Shown here one piece after another: positions 1 through 11,500 of a stretch of DNA of 64,000 nt (within the stretch, counting starts at the first letter, position 1; each line of letters begins with the position of its first letter). A program made the position numbers and the translations under genes. The DNA is from Chlorops oryzae. Its lineage: Eukaryota; Arthropoda; Insecta; Diptera; Chloropidae. The notes under the pieces are model-generated. The model ran no database searches, was not told the origin of the DNA, and saw nothing but the letters and a program-made list of their open reading frames with translations. The stretch covers positions 115,299,624 to 115,363,623 of the forward strand of contig CM035807.1 of the NCBI GenBank assembly GCA_020466095.1. Reading direction: 5' to 3'.

Positions 1-475
1 GGTTTTAAATCCCATGTTTTCAATAGTTAAACTGCAAATAAGGTATAGCATATGTAGTACAGTTTTAAAGGAAATCGACTGCAGATTCGGAAAAAAAAAA
101 AAAACATGTGTTAATAGGACCTTTTTCATACCAAAATGCCTCCTAAAGTAAAAAAAATTCGAACGTTTTTTCAGAAGTTTTTACTTTGACCGTTTATTTT
201 TCCCTCAACGGCTCAAATTTTAACCAAACAATTTAATTTTTCCTAAAAGCCTATACAATTGGCTTTCAAACCCCATTACAGTTTATATTCTACGATAAGC
301 CGTTATCGTGGTAGAATTTTTTTTTCTCGACTTCCTGCTTAAAAACATTAACGCCCTATAACTCCTCAGGGGTGCATTTGCGGTCCCCCGTCCTTTACGA
401 TTTTTTGTTCGTCTTGACATCCTCTATCACCCTGCTCCGGATGTTCTAGCTCTCGTGAATCAACCTGTATATAAA
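1..475 (+). repeat. Dispersed repeat relic, copy 1
   Basis: This stretch is a diverged copy of the segment at about 16980-17390: both contain 'aaaggaaatcga', 'aataggacctttttcatacc' and, further on, 'aactcctcaggggt' and an 'acctgtat' end, in the same order. The last 120 bases also match the right part of the element at 40743-41456. It lies just upstream of the first gene. It has no usable reading frame. The left end is cut by the window edge, so the class of element cannot be decided. Confidence 0.75.
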
Positions 476-925
476 AGTGTACTGATTTTTTACTCTGTAC
501 TTGGCAATTTGTACTGCTTTTGTGCGAAAAAAATATGGTGGCCTTATGTATACCTTATTAATTGTTGCGCAAACTCACGGAATTGGAACATTCTTCGTAC
601 ACGAATCTAAGTGCTATTTTACTAATTTCCATTCGCCATGTGGCAATAATATCTCTTTGCATCTCTCATTTAACGAACGTTGCGAAATTAGACTGGTGTA
701 TATGCAGCCATTGAGTTGCGAATCGAGGCAGCAATTCGTACGTTAAGTTACGTCATTCACGACTAGCATAGCCTTAATGGAACCTTTCATCGCAATAAAA
801 CACACATTTTTGAAAACTGAGAATTAACAATGGAACAGCTGGACTAGAAAAACAGATATACTCAAAGAGTAAAATGAACAGATGAAGGCTTAGTCATCGA
901 ATTCGCAAAAGTCCTAGCAGCAACA
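476..925. other. 5' flank of the KIAA0319-like gene
   Basis: This is non-repetitive A+T-rich DNA between the repeat relic and the start codon at 926. It should hold the promoter and 5' UTR of the gene. I see no convincing TATA box or initiator, and the short open frame at 501-746 has no recognisable protein features. Confidence 0.4.
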
Positions 926-3900
926 ATGGAAACACTTCTGGATCAACGCCGAATATTCCTACTAGTTTTAGTTCACTTGTTTGCCTTAAAATGTGCGACT
1001 CAAAATGTTTTGCTGGAGAAGGATCCAGCAACGGAGAGTGCTGACATGGATATAGGCACAAGAAATGCCGACTCCAGACTCTCTGAAATGTGCCCTAGCA
1101 TGTATCAATATCTATTTGAAGGTGTAACGCCGCGAGACGAAGCGAAAGCTGGCAAATTCGAGGAATATAGTCCGTCGGAAGGAGGATTGGTCGAATTTGA
1201 TTTGTATGCTTGCATAGCAGCATGCTGTGAGAAGGGAAAGAGTAACAATAGCTGCAATGTGGTTTTCGTTTTCAAACACAAATGCTATCATATACGCTGT
1301 GCGACCAATGAGGGATGCCTGCCCAAGCAAAGGGAAAACAATAAGAATCGTTTGCAAATGGTCTTGGTTTATCCGGTGCGCAACGAACAGAATAGTGAGA
1401 ATAGTGATCTTACTTGGATGGATGTTCTGAAGGGAACAAATGCAAAAAATGGCAACGAAGTGATTGGATTGCGCCCATCACTGGCGGCGGAACTGAGTGC
1501 AGAGAATGCCAGTCCTTTAAGCTTTTGGAAACAACCGCATAAGTTAAGAATTCCAGTTAGAAATCAGGTTGGGTCCATTGCAGGTGTTTATTTTTAATCT
1601 TTGAATGCATAATATCTCTCTCTTTTTTAAAGGATGGCGCTGCTGTCTATGATGAGGAGGATTTTCCAAACGCTGAGAAACGTATGAAACAATTTCTGGA
1701 AGATTCTGATAGTGTTATTCCCGAAGAGCTGAACATTTATGGCGCTGGAACTCAAAATGATGATGTAGCCAGTCTACCGAGCTTCGTTAATTGTGACTTG
1801 GATAACTTAGTTACCAGCTGTCCATTGAAAGAGGAATGTGCCCCTCTAAGCTCTAACTCTCCGACGGGAATTTGTAAATGCGTACGAGGCTATGTACGCA
1901 ATCGTCAACATCGATGTGTAGTTTCACCCGATTTAGACTATCGTAATTTTGATGATCAGAAATCTAATGCTTTCTGCTGCTGCATCGGAACCGCTCGGAG
2001 AAGTGTCATTGGAAAGTAAGAAGGAGACATTGAGTGCCGCAAACACGGAGCCAACTATAAAAGCCGATGTTGATAAGAAACTGATCGTTTCGGTTGTTTC
2101 CAAAGAAGTTCAATTGCCAGATAAAGAAACAACCCTGGCCGCTTTTACTGTGCCCGATGAGCAGTCTAGTGGCACACAGTATAAGTACCTTTGGACATTA
2201 ATAAGTCAACCGAAGGGACCAATGAATGGTACCATTTCGGATCAAAGTAAATCGAAAGTTCATCTCACCAATCTCTCGGAGGGTCTTTATACATTCAAAG
2301 TGACCGTTACCGGAGCGAATGGAACGATTGGTGAGGCAATGGCAAATGTTACGGTACTGCCAGAGAAACGTATTAACCGTGTACCACAAGTGATTATTAC
2401 ACCAAAGGAACAAATTTTGCGGCCACCAACAACAAATACGATCCTCGACGGCAGCACGAGTATCGATGATGATAAGATTTTAAGTTGGCATTGGGAAGTC
2501 GTTTCTGGACCGATTGGATATCAACCAAAACTACCAGATGTTAATACATTGCAACTTGTCGATTTGACCGCTCCAGGCAATTATACATTCAAGTTGACCG
2601 TAACGGATTCGGATAATGTAACAAATTCAACTACGGCCAGCATAACGGTGCTACAGCCAACCGATTATCCACCAATTTCTAATGCAGGTAATAATAGGCC
2701 GTTTACATATGCCGTTTTATTCGCGTTTTAGTAACTTTGCCCGTTTTAGGTCTAAAACAACTTAGATTTTTCCCGTTTTATCGTACAAAACTAAAACGAG
2801 AAACTTTCATGTTTTAATTTAAAACAAGTAGCTAAACAAGATAAATCCTGCTTATAACTGATAAAAAAATATCGAAATCTGAGTGTCATCACTATAAAAA
2901 TGCAAAACATATGGTAATTGAAATTTCTAATTTAAAAAATGTGAGGTTGTTTCCACAACCAATGTAGAAAACGAACGCAATTTCAATAATTGCTTCTATT
3001 CTGAATTAAAATTTTCACTCATATTTCACGTGTTGAGCAAACAAAAGATAACCACAAAATGACAAAACGACATGTGCATATGTAAACACCCCGTTTTGAC
3101 TTAGTCGTTTTAGCTTAAACGAGGAGCGCTAAAACGTATATGTAAATGCCCTATAAGTGCAAGCTCTAATATTTCCAACATGGGACAATAAATTTTTTCA
3201 ATTGCCAAAAATTACATTTTTCACTATAAGCGAAAAATGAGGGACCAAAAAGCCCAAATAATAATTTAAAAAATTATATATAGAGATGGTCAAAAATAAA
3301 AATCTATTTACATATTGTCAGGTGAAGCTGTTATTTTGTACTTGCCCAATAATAATGTAACCTTAAACGGCACCGCAAGCACGGATGATCATGAAATCGT
3401 TGCATGGGAATGGACAAAGGATGCCACTTCCGAAACAAAAGCAGTTGATATGCAAAATACCCGAACACCATACGTAAAGGTATGTAAGATAAATATATTT
3501 TGAATAATTATTCTTAACGGCAATCGTTTTATAGCTTTCTAATTTGGAAGAAGGGATGTACACGTTTGTACTAAAAGTTACCGATGGCAGTGGCCAGTCA
3601 AGTACTGCTAAAGTTCACGTTTTTGTTAAGCCACCTCCTACGAATACGCCTCCCGTAGCTGTCGCTGTTGGCAATGTTGTAAGTAGAATAAAGTCATGAC
3701 ATTACAATAGAACCTCAGAAATTAGAACCTCGAAACAAAAAGAGTTATAGGGGCATGCTCTAGAAATCGAATCCATAAAAAAATTCGAAATAGATAAAAT
3801 TTCTATTGAAATCACATTGATTTCGATTTTTTATTCGGATTCGATTTATAGAGCATGCCCGATAGTCTTTCTATAATTGCATCAAAAAATAAAAAAAAAA

Positions 3901-6458
3901 TGTTCATTGCCTTGGGAGCTATAGGCCATACAAATTAAAATATGATAAAAAAAACACGTCAAGTTTTAGGAATTTTTGCAATTTCCACCTAGTAGATAGA
4001 GTTTTTTCGGGTCGGTTTGTACTAAAACTATTTAAAATGAGTTCAGAGCTATAAATTATGATAGATAGGAAATTAAAATATTGAACGGATTACGAGATAT
4101 AGCCATAAGTAAGTGAGTAATTTAATTCTCGGCCCCACTTTTTGAAGTCTATTTTTAAAAAAAGTAGAGGTGACTTGAAAAAACTGAGTATGAGGCGTTG
4201 TTATACTCACCGAGCACTTTCAAAAACAGTCGTCAAATTTTTGTTTACAAAACATGACCTCTAAAATGTCGCACAGTGTTATTCAAAAGTGTCAATAATG
4301 TTATACATTGTAACAATGAAAAATAAGGACTTTTGAGCAAACATATGCCTAATCTTTCGAAAATTTGCAGCGATTTAGTTACTGATTTTATATTAAAAAA
4401 CCACCAATAATAAAACAAAACTGAAGAAAGTAGAATGGACTGAGGTTCTACTGTATATGAGACGCTACAGAAGCCTTAAGATTTTACAAATTTAAATGAG
4501 TATTCCTTTACAGACGATCAATTTGCCACAAAATTGGGCCATACTTAATGGTTCTCGTTCAACGGATGTCATAAAGATAAATGCCTATCAGTGGAAACAA
4601 CTATCTGGACCGAACAATGCTCAAATCAAAGGGACAACTGAATCGGTATCTAGTGGATCATAAAATTGAGAAACATATTCTGACTACGTTTAATTTAGGT
4701 CGCCAATGCAACGATGTTGACATTAGGATTGTATGTATTTGAACTCACAGTAACCGATGAGCATAATAATTCGGCTAGCGATACTACTTGGATCAAAGTG
4801 GTGCAAGGTAATAAAGCTAAACTTCCATTATAGGGCATTTACACATACGTTTTAGCGCTACTCGTTTAAGCCCAAAACGACCAAGTCAAAACGGGGTGTT
4901 TACATATGCGCATGTCGTTTTGTTGTTGTTTTAGTGCTAAAACGGGCAAAGTTACTAAAACGCGAATAAAACGGCATATGTAAACGGCCTATTAGTCAAA
5001 ATTTCTATATCAAAAACCGAATCGAAATTTTTTGGATAGTGATGATTCGAATTGTAGAAATTATAATGTCCATACATAATCTAAACCTACTAATCTGTAC
5101 TAAAATATTTTTATTTTTTAAGAGAAAAATTCCGCTCCAATTGCGAACGCCGGCGGAGACCAAAGTCTAACAATGCCGGTTACTGCGCTTTTCTTGAACG
5201 GCTCAATGTCGTGGGACGATCTTGCTGTTGCAAAATACACATGGACACGTGAAGATGCCAGCTTGGCTGCTGGAACAATTGTTGGCGATAGTGATACACA
5301 GCCAGTATTGATTGTATGGACTGTTATGGGAAATTTTAGTAAAATTTTTTTATTGAGAAATGTTTTTTTTTTTTTCTTTTAGGTAACGAATCTTGTGCCT
5401 GGTCGTTATGTATTTAAACTGACCGTCAGTGACGATCAAGGACTTACGGGAAGCGAAACAGCTAGTATTATCGTTCATCCCGATCCATTGTTGATGAATC
5501 TTGTTCAATTGACACTACCGATGGGTATCTCTTCGCTTATGCAATCTGAATTAAATACGATCGTGCAAAAAATTGGACTACTCTTAGGTGATATGAAAAT
5601 CAATATGCGTGACTTGAAATACGATTCGAATTCAGAGGCAACAATCTTAGTTTTTTATGTTGAGGTAAAAATTTCATTGAAAAAATGGTGCAGCAAACAC
5701 ATTAAAAGAGGTAATTTTTTTTTTATGTATTTCACAGAAAAATGATGCAAACGGCAAGAGTTCGCCTGTGGATGGCCTTTTTATTGAACAATTGCTCAAG
5801 GATAAACTACAACGTGATGCTTCTATTTTGGGGACCATTTTCGTTGATGTACGGACAACCATTTGCCAGAATAAATGTTCTAATCATGGTGTATGCAATT
5901 CGGAAACAAGAGCATGTGTTTGCGAGGCCTTTTGGATTCCCTCGGGTAGCTATTTCTGGGGTGTCGACGAAGCTAATTGCGGTATGATGTATATGCGACC
6001 GATCGATTTGATTGTATTTAATATTCTTCATTTTCTAGACTGGTCGATTTTATACGTTTTTGTTGGTGTCATTGCATGTCTAATACTTTTATCAGCATTT
6101 TTCTGGAGCATTGCCTGCGCGTGCCGGCAATCCAAAAAACCAAAAAGATCGGGCAGTTCACGTCCAAAAGTACAAAAGTATTCTCTAATCGGAGCACAGG
6201 ACGAAGAGACGCCTCACTGTAAGTTCAATTCTATTATTTATGCTATCGAATTGAAAAATATGTTTGATTGAAATCCTCACAATAGTTGGACGTACAAATT
6301 CCTCGTTAACGGACTCTGAAACCGATTCCGATGTCCTTTTTGAGACGCGCACAAAGCCCAATGGTATACTACGCTCAAATGGCTCTGCGAAGGGGAAATC
6401 CAATCAAAGTCAAAAGAAATATCCTCTGACGAAACTAGGACGCAAAATAAAAGCTTAA
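926..6458 (+). CDS. KIAA0319/KIAA0319L-like PKD-domain membrane protein (ten exons)
   Basis: I join exons 926-1567, 1633-2687, 3322-3479, 3535-3678, 4514-4645, 4699-4807, 5123-5313, 5383-5664, 5738-6218 and 6286-6458; every junction is GT-AG and in phase. The product is about 1121 residues: signal peptide (1-25), MANSC/MANEC domain (about 52-134, eight Cys), EGF-like Cys cluster (about 267-310), five PKD domains (about 362-845, each ending in a 'YTFKLTVTD'-like strand), an EGF-like motif (about 946-966), one transmembrane helix (about 1006-1031) and a tail with a YSLI (YxxPhi) sorting signal and an acidic 'DSETDSDVLFE' stretch. This matches the vertebrate KIAA0319 family, type I glycoproteins cycling between surface, endosome and Golgi (KIAA0319L is the AAV receptor). 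The start has a good context (CAACAATGG). A +1 base near 1970 breaks the frame in exon 2. Several introns are filled with transposons. Confidence 0.95.
2695..3153 (-). mobile_element. PIF/Harbinger-like MITE, 459 bp (copy 1)
   Basis: The element has imperfect terminal inverted repeats (left TAGGCCGTTTACATATGCCG; the right end reads inward TAGGGCATTTACATATACG) and a 3-bp TAA duplication on each side. It is the reverse complement of the equally long element at 21542-22000. It makes up most of the 634-bp intron 2688-3321 of the KIAA0319-like gene and starts 7 bp inside the intron, leaving the donor GTAATAA intact. A 3-bp TWA target duplication is typical of PIF/Harbinger elements. There is no transposase frame. 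Confidence 0.88.
3703..4455 (+). mobile_element. Pogo/Tc1-mariner-like non-autonomous element
   Basis: The left end TACAATAGAACCTCAG and the right end, read inward, TACAGTAGAACCTCAG form terminal repeats with TA at both outer edges. The element fills most of the 835-bp intron 3679-4513. CAGTAGAACCTC-type ends occur in pogo/Tigger-like elements. Its interior (about 4000-4290) is found again, inverted, at about 57740-58000. Shorter matches around 'acgagatatagcc' and 'ttaattctcgg' occur at about 9930, 14100 and 60950. No transposase can be read. Confidence 0.75.
3751..3860. mobile_element. Small inverted-repeat element nested in the pogo-like element
   Basis: The two ends form an inverted repeat of about 24 bp: GGGCATGCTCTAGAAATCGA on the left and, read inward from the right, GGGCATGCTCTATAAATCGA. 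The total length is about 110 bp. I found no clear target-site duplication, so it could be an internal palindrome of the surrounding element instead of a separate insertion. Confidence 0.65.
4831..4991 (+). mobile_element. PIF/Harbinger-like MITE, 161-bp internally deleted copy
   Basis: Both ends match the 459-bp family (left TAGGGCATTTACACATACG, right CGGCATATGTAAACGGCCTA) but the middle third is missing. TTA flanks both sides, consistent with a 3-bp TWA duplication. It lies 24 bp inside the intron 4808-5122 of the KIAA0319-like gene. Confidence 0.87.
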
Positions 6459-7500
6459 ACTCGCAGTCGATCGAAGTGCATCCATGAAAAGTCGGCCCAA
6501 TGCACGCACCATCGATTTGTCATTTGTTAAAAGACAGCATTCCACTGTGCCGTCAAGTTCCTTATTTTAAATAATATGTACTTAATTTATTTTGTCTTTT
6601 TAAGTATGTAGAATTATTAATTGAAATCTATCGCTTTATTCAAAATGCCCGCCGAACAATCAAATTCTTTATTGTTGTTTTGGTCATAGAAAAAAAAAAA
6701 ACCGTTCAGCTTTGATGTTTTTAGTATTTTATCGAGTATTTTTAGGTTGAATCTCAAACTCTCCTAATTTTACTGGCACAATATATACGCTGTGTGAACA
6801 CTTTCTTTATAAATTATTACTCAGAGAAAAAGAAATATTGAAACCAAAAATATTTAAGTATAAAGTGTAATTGTAGATTTTGTTTTAACAAATAGACCAT
6901 TTCTTTACTATGAATTTATTGATGGATTTTTATTTGGGAAATATATTTTTTGAAAGGAAAATTCCCCAAAGTTCAATGTAGCCCAATCGAGTAGATAAGA
7001 AAGTCTTTTCTTTATAAGAGTATATTGTTTTTTCTACATAGGATCCAGAGTAATTGAATAAGGAAGCAAAAGAAGCTATAAATGGTCAAAAAGGAAATAA
7101 AAATTTAAGTACTGAAAACTTTTCCCTTGAACTTCCCTGCTGTAATTCGTATTACTATCCAACCACTCCGCGACTAGTCACAAAATTACCAGGACTACCC
7201 CGTTTTAATTTGCCTACCAATACCTTAAAGTGACTTTAAACGTTGAGATGTCCTGGGCAAATAACCACTCCGACATTTAACTGTTCGACGAGTAGAACTC
7301 CTACGGTCAATTTTCCCATTTGTAACAGTTGGTCTGATTGTTTAACTTCTCTTCTTTTAGACCACTTGTTGTTACTCAAATCTAGTAAATTCCCATATAT
7401 AAAATACTCTACATTTTGACTAGTCATTTACCGAGTAATCCTTTTTCGTCAAGTTGACCTCTTCATTACTGCACGGTTGCTTCATCGGCAGAACAGTGCC
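6459..7500. other. 3' UTR and 3' flank of the KIAA0319-like gene
   Basis: This non-coding A+T-rich DNA follows the stop codon. AATAAA at about 7096-7101 is one candidate poly(A) signal for the plus-strand gene, but nothing confirms it. No other gene was seen. Confidence 0.4.
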
Positions 7501-7504
7501 TACT

Positions 7505-8363
7505 GCCTACAAAGTATATGAGACTGTAAGCGACCTGCCTATCAATAGCTTACAAAGTATACGAGATTGTAGGCGAACTGTCTACCAATAGCTTACAAAG
7601 TATACGAGACTGTAAGCGACCTGCCTATCCAATAGCTTACAAAGTATACGAGACTGTAAGCGAACTGCCTGCAAATATCTTACAAAGTATACGAGACTGT
7701 AAGCGACCTGCCTACCAATAGCTTACAAAGTATACGAGACTGTAAGCGAACTGCCTACCAATATCTCACAAAGTATACGAGATTCTAAGCGAACTGCCTA
7801 CCAATCGCTTACAAAGTATACGAGATTGTAGGCGAACTGTCAACCGATAGCTTACAAAGTATACGAGAATGTAAACAACCTGCCTATTAATATATTACAA
7901 AGTATACGAGATTGTAGGCGAACTGCCTACCAATAGCTTACAAAGTATACGAGACTGTAAGCAACCTGCCTACCGGTACCTTACAAAGTATACGAGATTG
8001 TAGGCGAACTGTCTACCAATAGCTTACAAAGTATACGAGACTGTAAGCAACCTGCCTACCAATAGCTTACAAAGTATACGAGACTGTAAGCAACCTGCCT
8101 ACAAATAGCTTACAAAGTATACGAGACAGTAAGCAACCTGCCTATTAATATATTACAAAGTATACGAGATTGTAGGCGAACTGCCTACCAATAGCTTACA
8201 AAGTATACGAGACTGTAAGCAAGCCTGCCTACCAATAGGTTACAAAGTATACGAAATTGTAGGCGAACTGTCTACCAATAGCTTACAAAGTATACGAGAC
8301 TGTAAGCGAACTGTCTACCAATTTCTTACAAAGTATACGAGATTGTAGCCAAACTGCCTACCA
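7505..8363. repeat. 43-bp minisatellite, 20 units, each able to form a hairpin
   Basis: The core 'acaaagtatacgag' occurs 20 times at a spacing of 43 bp (42-44). A typical unit holds GCTTACA, then a GTATAC-centred spacer, then TGTAAGC, a 7-bp inverted repeat. Units where TGTAAGC is replaced by TGTAGGC can instead pair GTAGGC with the following GCCTAC. The array lies in the region between the 3' ends of two convergent genes. It has no coding potential. Confidence 0.95.
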
Positions 8364-8532
8364 GAAGCTGATTTTAGGGGGTGGTGGCAAGCGATCACTC
8401 TACAAAACGGCCACGCACGAACAAAAGTATATAAGGATCGTATATGAGGTCGTATGCATTACCGCCTATCTTTAAAAGGAGTAAAGTAACTCTTTGGGGA
8501 ATGTTTTGCTTAAAATCGAAAAATTCATTATC

Positions 8533-8538
8533 TTTATT
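8533..8538 (-). promoter_or_regulatory. Candidate poly(A) signal of the His-rich gene
   Basis: On the minus strand this reads AATAAA, 13 bp beyond the stop codon at 8551-8553. It is a sequence match only. Confidence 0.5.
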
Positions 8539-8550
8539 CATAAATCCTTA

Positions 8551-11500
8551 CTATGTTATATATTTATGCTGAAAGTTATCGATCTGTTGCAGCACGGAAA
8601 CAGTCAAGCGGTTAATTAACTCCCGGGCATTTTCGTCTGTGTAAGCGGGAAGACTTCTTCTGGAAACGTAATGATTTGGTAGATTCACCTGAAAATAGAT
8701 CGATTTGGTATTTAGGGGAACTTCATATGCCAGTCGTGATAGCCCAGCTCACCTTATGCCGCGCGATCGATTTTAAAATCAGCCATAAAACGTAAAAGCT
8801 AAACCATACGGTGAAGTAAAGCGGAATGTACCATAATTTCCGGCCGATATAGAAGTAACTGTACTTTTTGACGCGCGGCTCTTGTGGCTGTTCTGTGGGC
8901 AGAGGCTCTGGTGGCGGCGGAGGCAATGTTGTTGGTGGTGGCTCAACGTGATGATGATGATGATCATGGTGGAAGTCGTGATGATCGTCATAAATAATTT
9001 CCGGATAATTATGCCCAAAATATGGAAAAGAAAGTCCGTGGTCTTGGTGTGAAGGATGTTCTTCTTCCATCCATCCAGGTGGTGGTGTGGGATATTCTTT
9101 GCCTGTATCGTATGCCATAGGATGATCGTGATCATGATCGTGATCGTGATCGTGCCCATGATCTGGAAATGTTAAAGCTAGCATATTTTATTGTTGAAAC
9201 ATATCAAGTACTCACGGTCATCGCCCATATCCTTTATATCATCCATAGCACCATTTACTGTTTTGTCATCGTCACCGTTTCCCATGGCACTTGCCGGTAA
9301 AACTCCAATTTCATTATCACCTCCATCGCCCTCGGCGTCGGTCGAGCTATCACCATTTGCTTTCATATCCTCTGGCGGTTTCTCATTTTGCATCTCATTT
9401 GGTGGCAGATAATCTGGATTAACTGGTCCATTGTTGTATTTATAGCCTTCATTTGGACTTGGTGGCTCACTATATTTGTAGCCATCGTTGTTTGCTTGCC
9501 GAAGATGCTAAAGGATAATTTACTTGGGATTTTATGGGACCTGCCGGTGGAGGTACATAGCTATTGACGCTTATTGATGCCAATGCTGCCTTCGAATCTT
9601 CGGACGGCCTTGGATATTTCGCATTCGTATTGGGCGGAAAAGCGTATAGATCCTTGGGAGGTGTAAATGATTGAACTAAATTGGAAGATGCTGCTAATTT
9701 CTTGCCATTATTATGATTATGATTGTGTTTGTGTTTGTTTTGGGCGAATAAAGCTGAGGCAACCGCTTCGCCGGGAGTAAAGCGATCCGAGATTTCGACT
9801 GAAAACGAATAAAATTTCTTGTGCTGAATTTTTTTTTTTTTTTAATACCTCAATACTGGAAGTATGGTAAATGAGCTCCCTTTATTTGGTTTTGTCCAGC
9901 TTGTTTTTAAACCGATCACAAAAAGTATGGCCGAGAATTAAGTTGCGCACTTATTTATTGATATATCTCGCGTAACGCGTTCAATTTTTCTCTTTCCTAT
10001 CATTAAGAAAGTTTATAAACACGCCTTTTCTACTCTTGCTCGAAGACCACGCCCACTAACGCAAATTATTCCGAGGATTTCCATTAACATAATAGAACAT
10101 AACATACCGACCTACATATGTATAAACATATGTTCAATTCCCTTATTCATTGTTGATTTAAAGGACATTTCTTTAAAACCTTCCGCTTGCCACGCCCCTT
10201 TTAAAACTATAAAAAATGTCAAATTTCATCAGGATTTGTGCAAAACAAAATTCCTTTAACAGACTGCAGAGTGATCAACGAAGATCTCTGTATACTTTGT
10301 AGGTCAGAGCAAGAAACAGCGGATCATGTTTTGTGCACATGTCCTGCTGCGTCTAGGCGCAGACTCATACATATGTCTAAGGGCAAGAAAAATGGGCCCC
10401 CAAAAAATTAGTCGTTTTAGTCCCTTAGAAATTCTTAAATTATTCTAAGGGTATACAGGCTGCACAAAATATCTTTCAGGTCGTGGTGCTCTTATAGCCT
10501 TGGTTATACTTAATAATAACAGACTGTATAGTAACGCACCCTCAAAAACGGTGCGATCTCGTTCTTCCTCTTGTCTTCGCCGATCTGTGAACCGAATTTC
10601 ATTAATTTGACTTAAAATCTTCGATAGAAAAAACTGTAAAAAGACAGATGGACAGAGAAATATACAGACAGACGGATGGACAGACAGACGGACGGATGGA
10701 AAGACAGACAGACGGATGGACAGACAGACGGATGGACAGACAGACGGATGGACAGACAGACGGATGGACAGACAGACGGATGGACAGAGAAACAGACGGA
10801 TGGACAGACAGACAGACGGATGGACCGACAGAAAGACGGATGGACAGACAGACAGAAAGACGGATGGACAGATAGACATACAGACGGATGGACAGAGAAA
10901 CAGACGGATGGACGGACAGACGGATAGACAGACGGATGGACAGAGAATCAGACGGATGGACAGACAGTCAGACGGATGGACCGACAGAAAGACGGATGGA
11001 CAGACAGACATACAGACGGATGGACAGAGAAACAGACGGATGGACGGACAGACGGATAGACCAACGGATAGACAGACGGATGGACAGAGAATCAGACGGA
11101 TGGACAGACAGTCAGACGGATGGACCGACAGAAAGACGGATGGACAGACAGACAGAAAGACGGATGGACAGACAGACGGACGGATGGACAGACAGACAGA
11201 CGAATGGACAAACAGACGGATAGACAGACGGATGGACAGACGGATGGGCAGAGATACCCTGCAAGAAGCCTGTCGCCATATGGCCCCATGTCTATATTGA
11301 CGTCAATATAGACAAGAAAATTAGTTCATCTCTATTGACGATGTCAACAACGTGTCTCCTTATAAAGCGAAAGAGTACTCCTTCTGTCTACATAATAGCT
11401 ACCGACGTCAATAGTTCGTAAATAGCTCGTCAATAGTTTTTCGGTCTACTGTTGACATTCAATGACAATTCAATGTTAAATGTCAATAGCGGAAAGCATT

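Noticed and set aside
7505..8363. CRISPR-like array
   Set aside because: The spacing is regular, but the 'spacers' are also repeated and the DNA is eukaryotic. It is a tandem minisatellite.
8779..9159. Ile/Thr-rich open frame on the minus strand
   Set aside because: Shadow of the His-rich exon in another frame. The His/Pro frame splices in phase with its neighbours.
9508..9523. 16-base GT...AG that would restore the frame
   Set aside because: Much too short to be a spliced intron in animals. A one-base indel is simpler.
10445..11311. Long overlapping open frames with Met-Asp-Arg-Gln-Thr-Asp or Cys-Pro-Ser-Val repeats
   Set aside because: They exist in several frames on both strands because the 12-bp repeat lacks stops. 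This is a minisatellite, not a gene.
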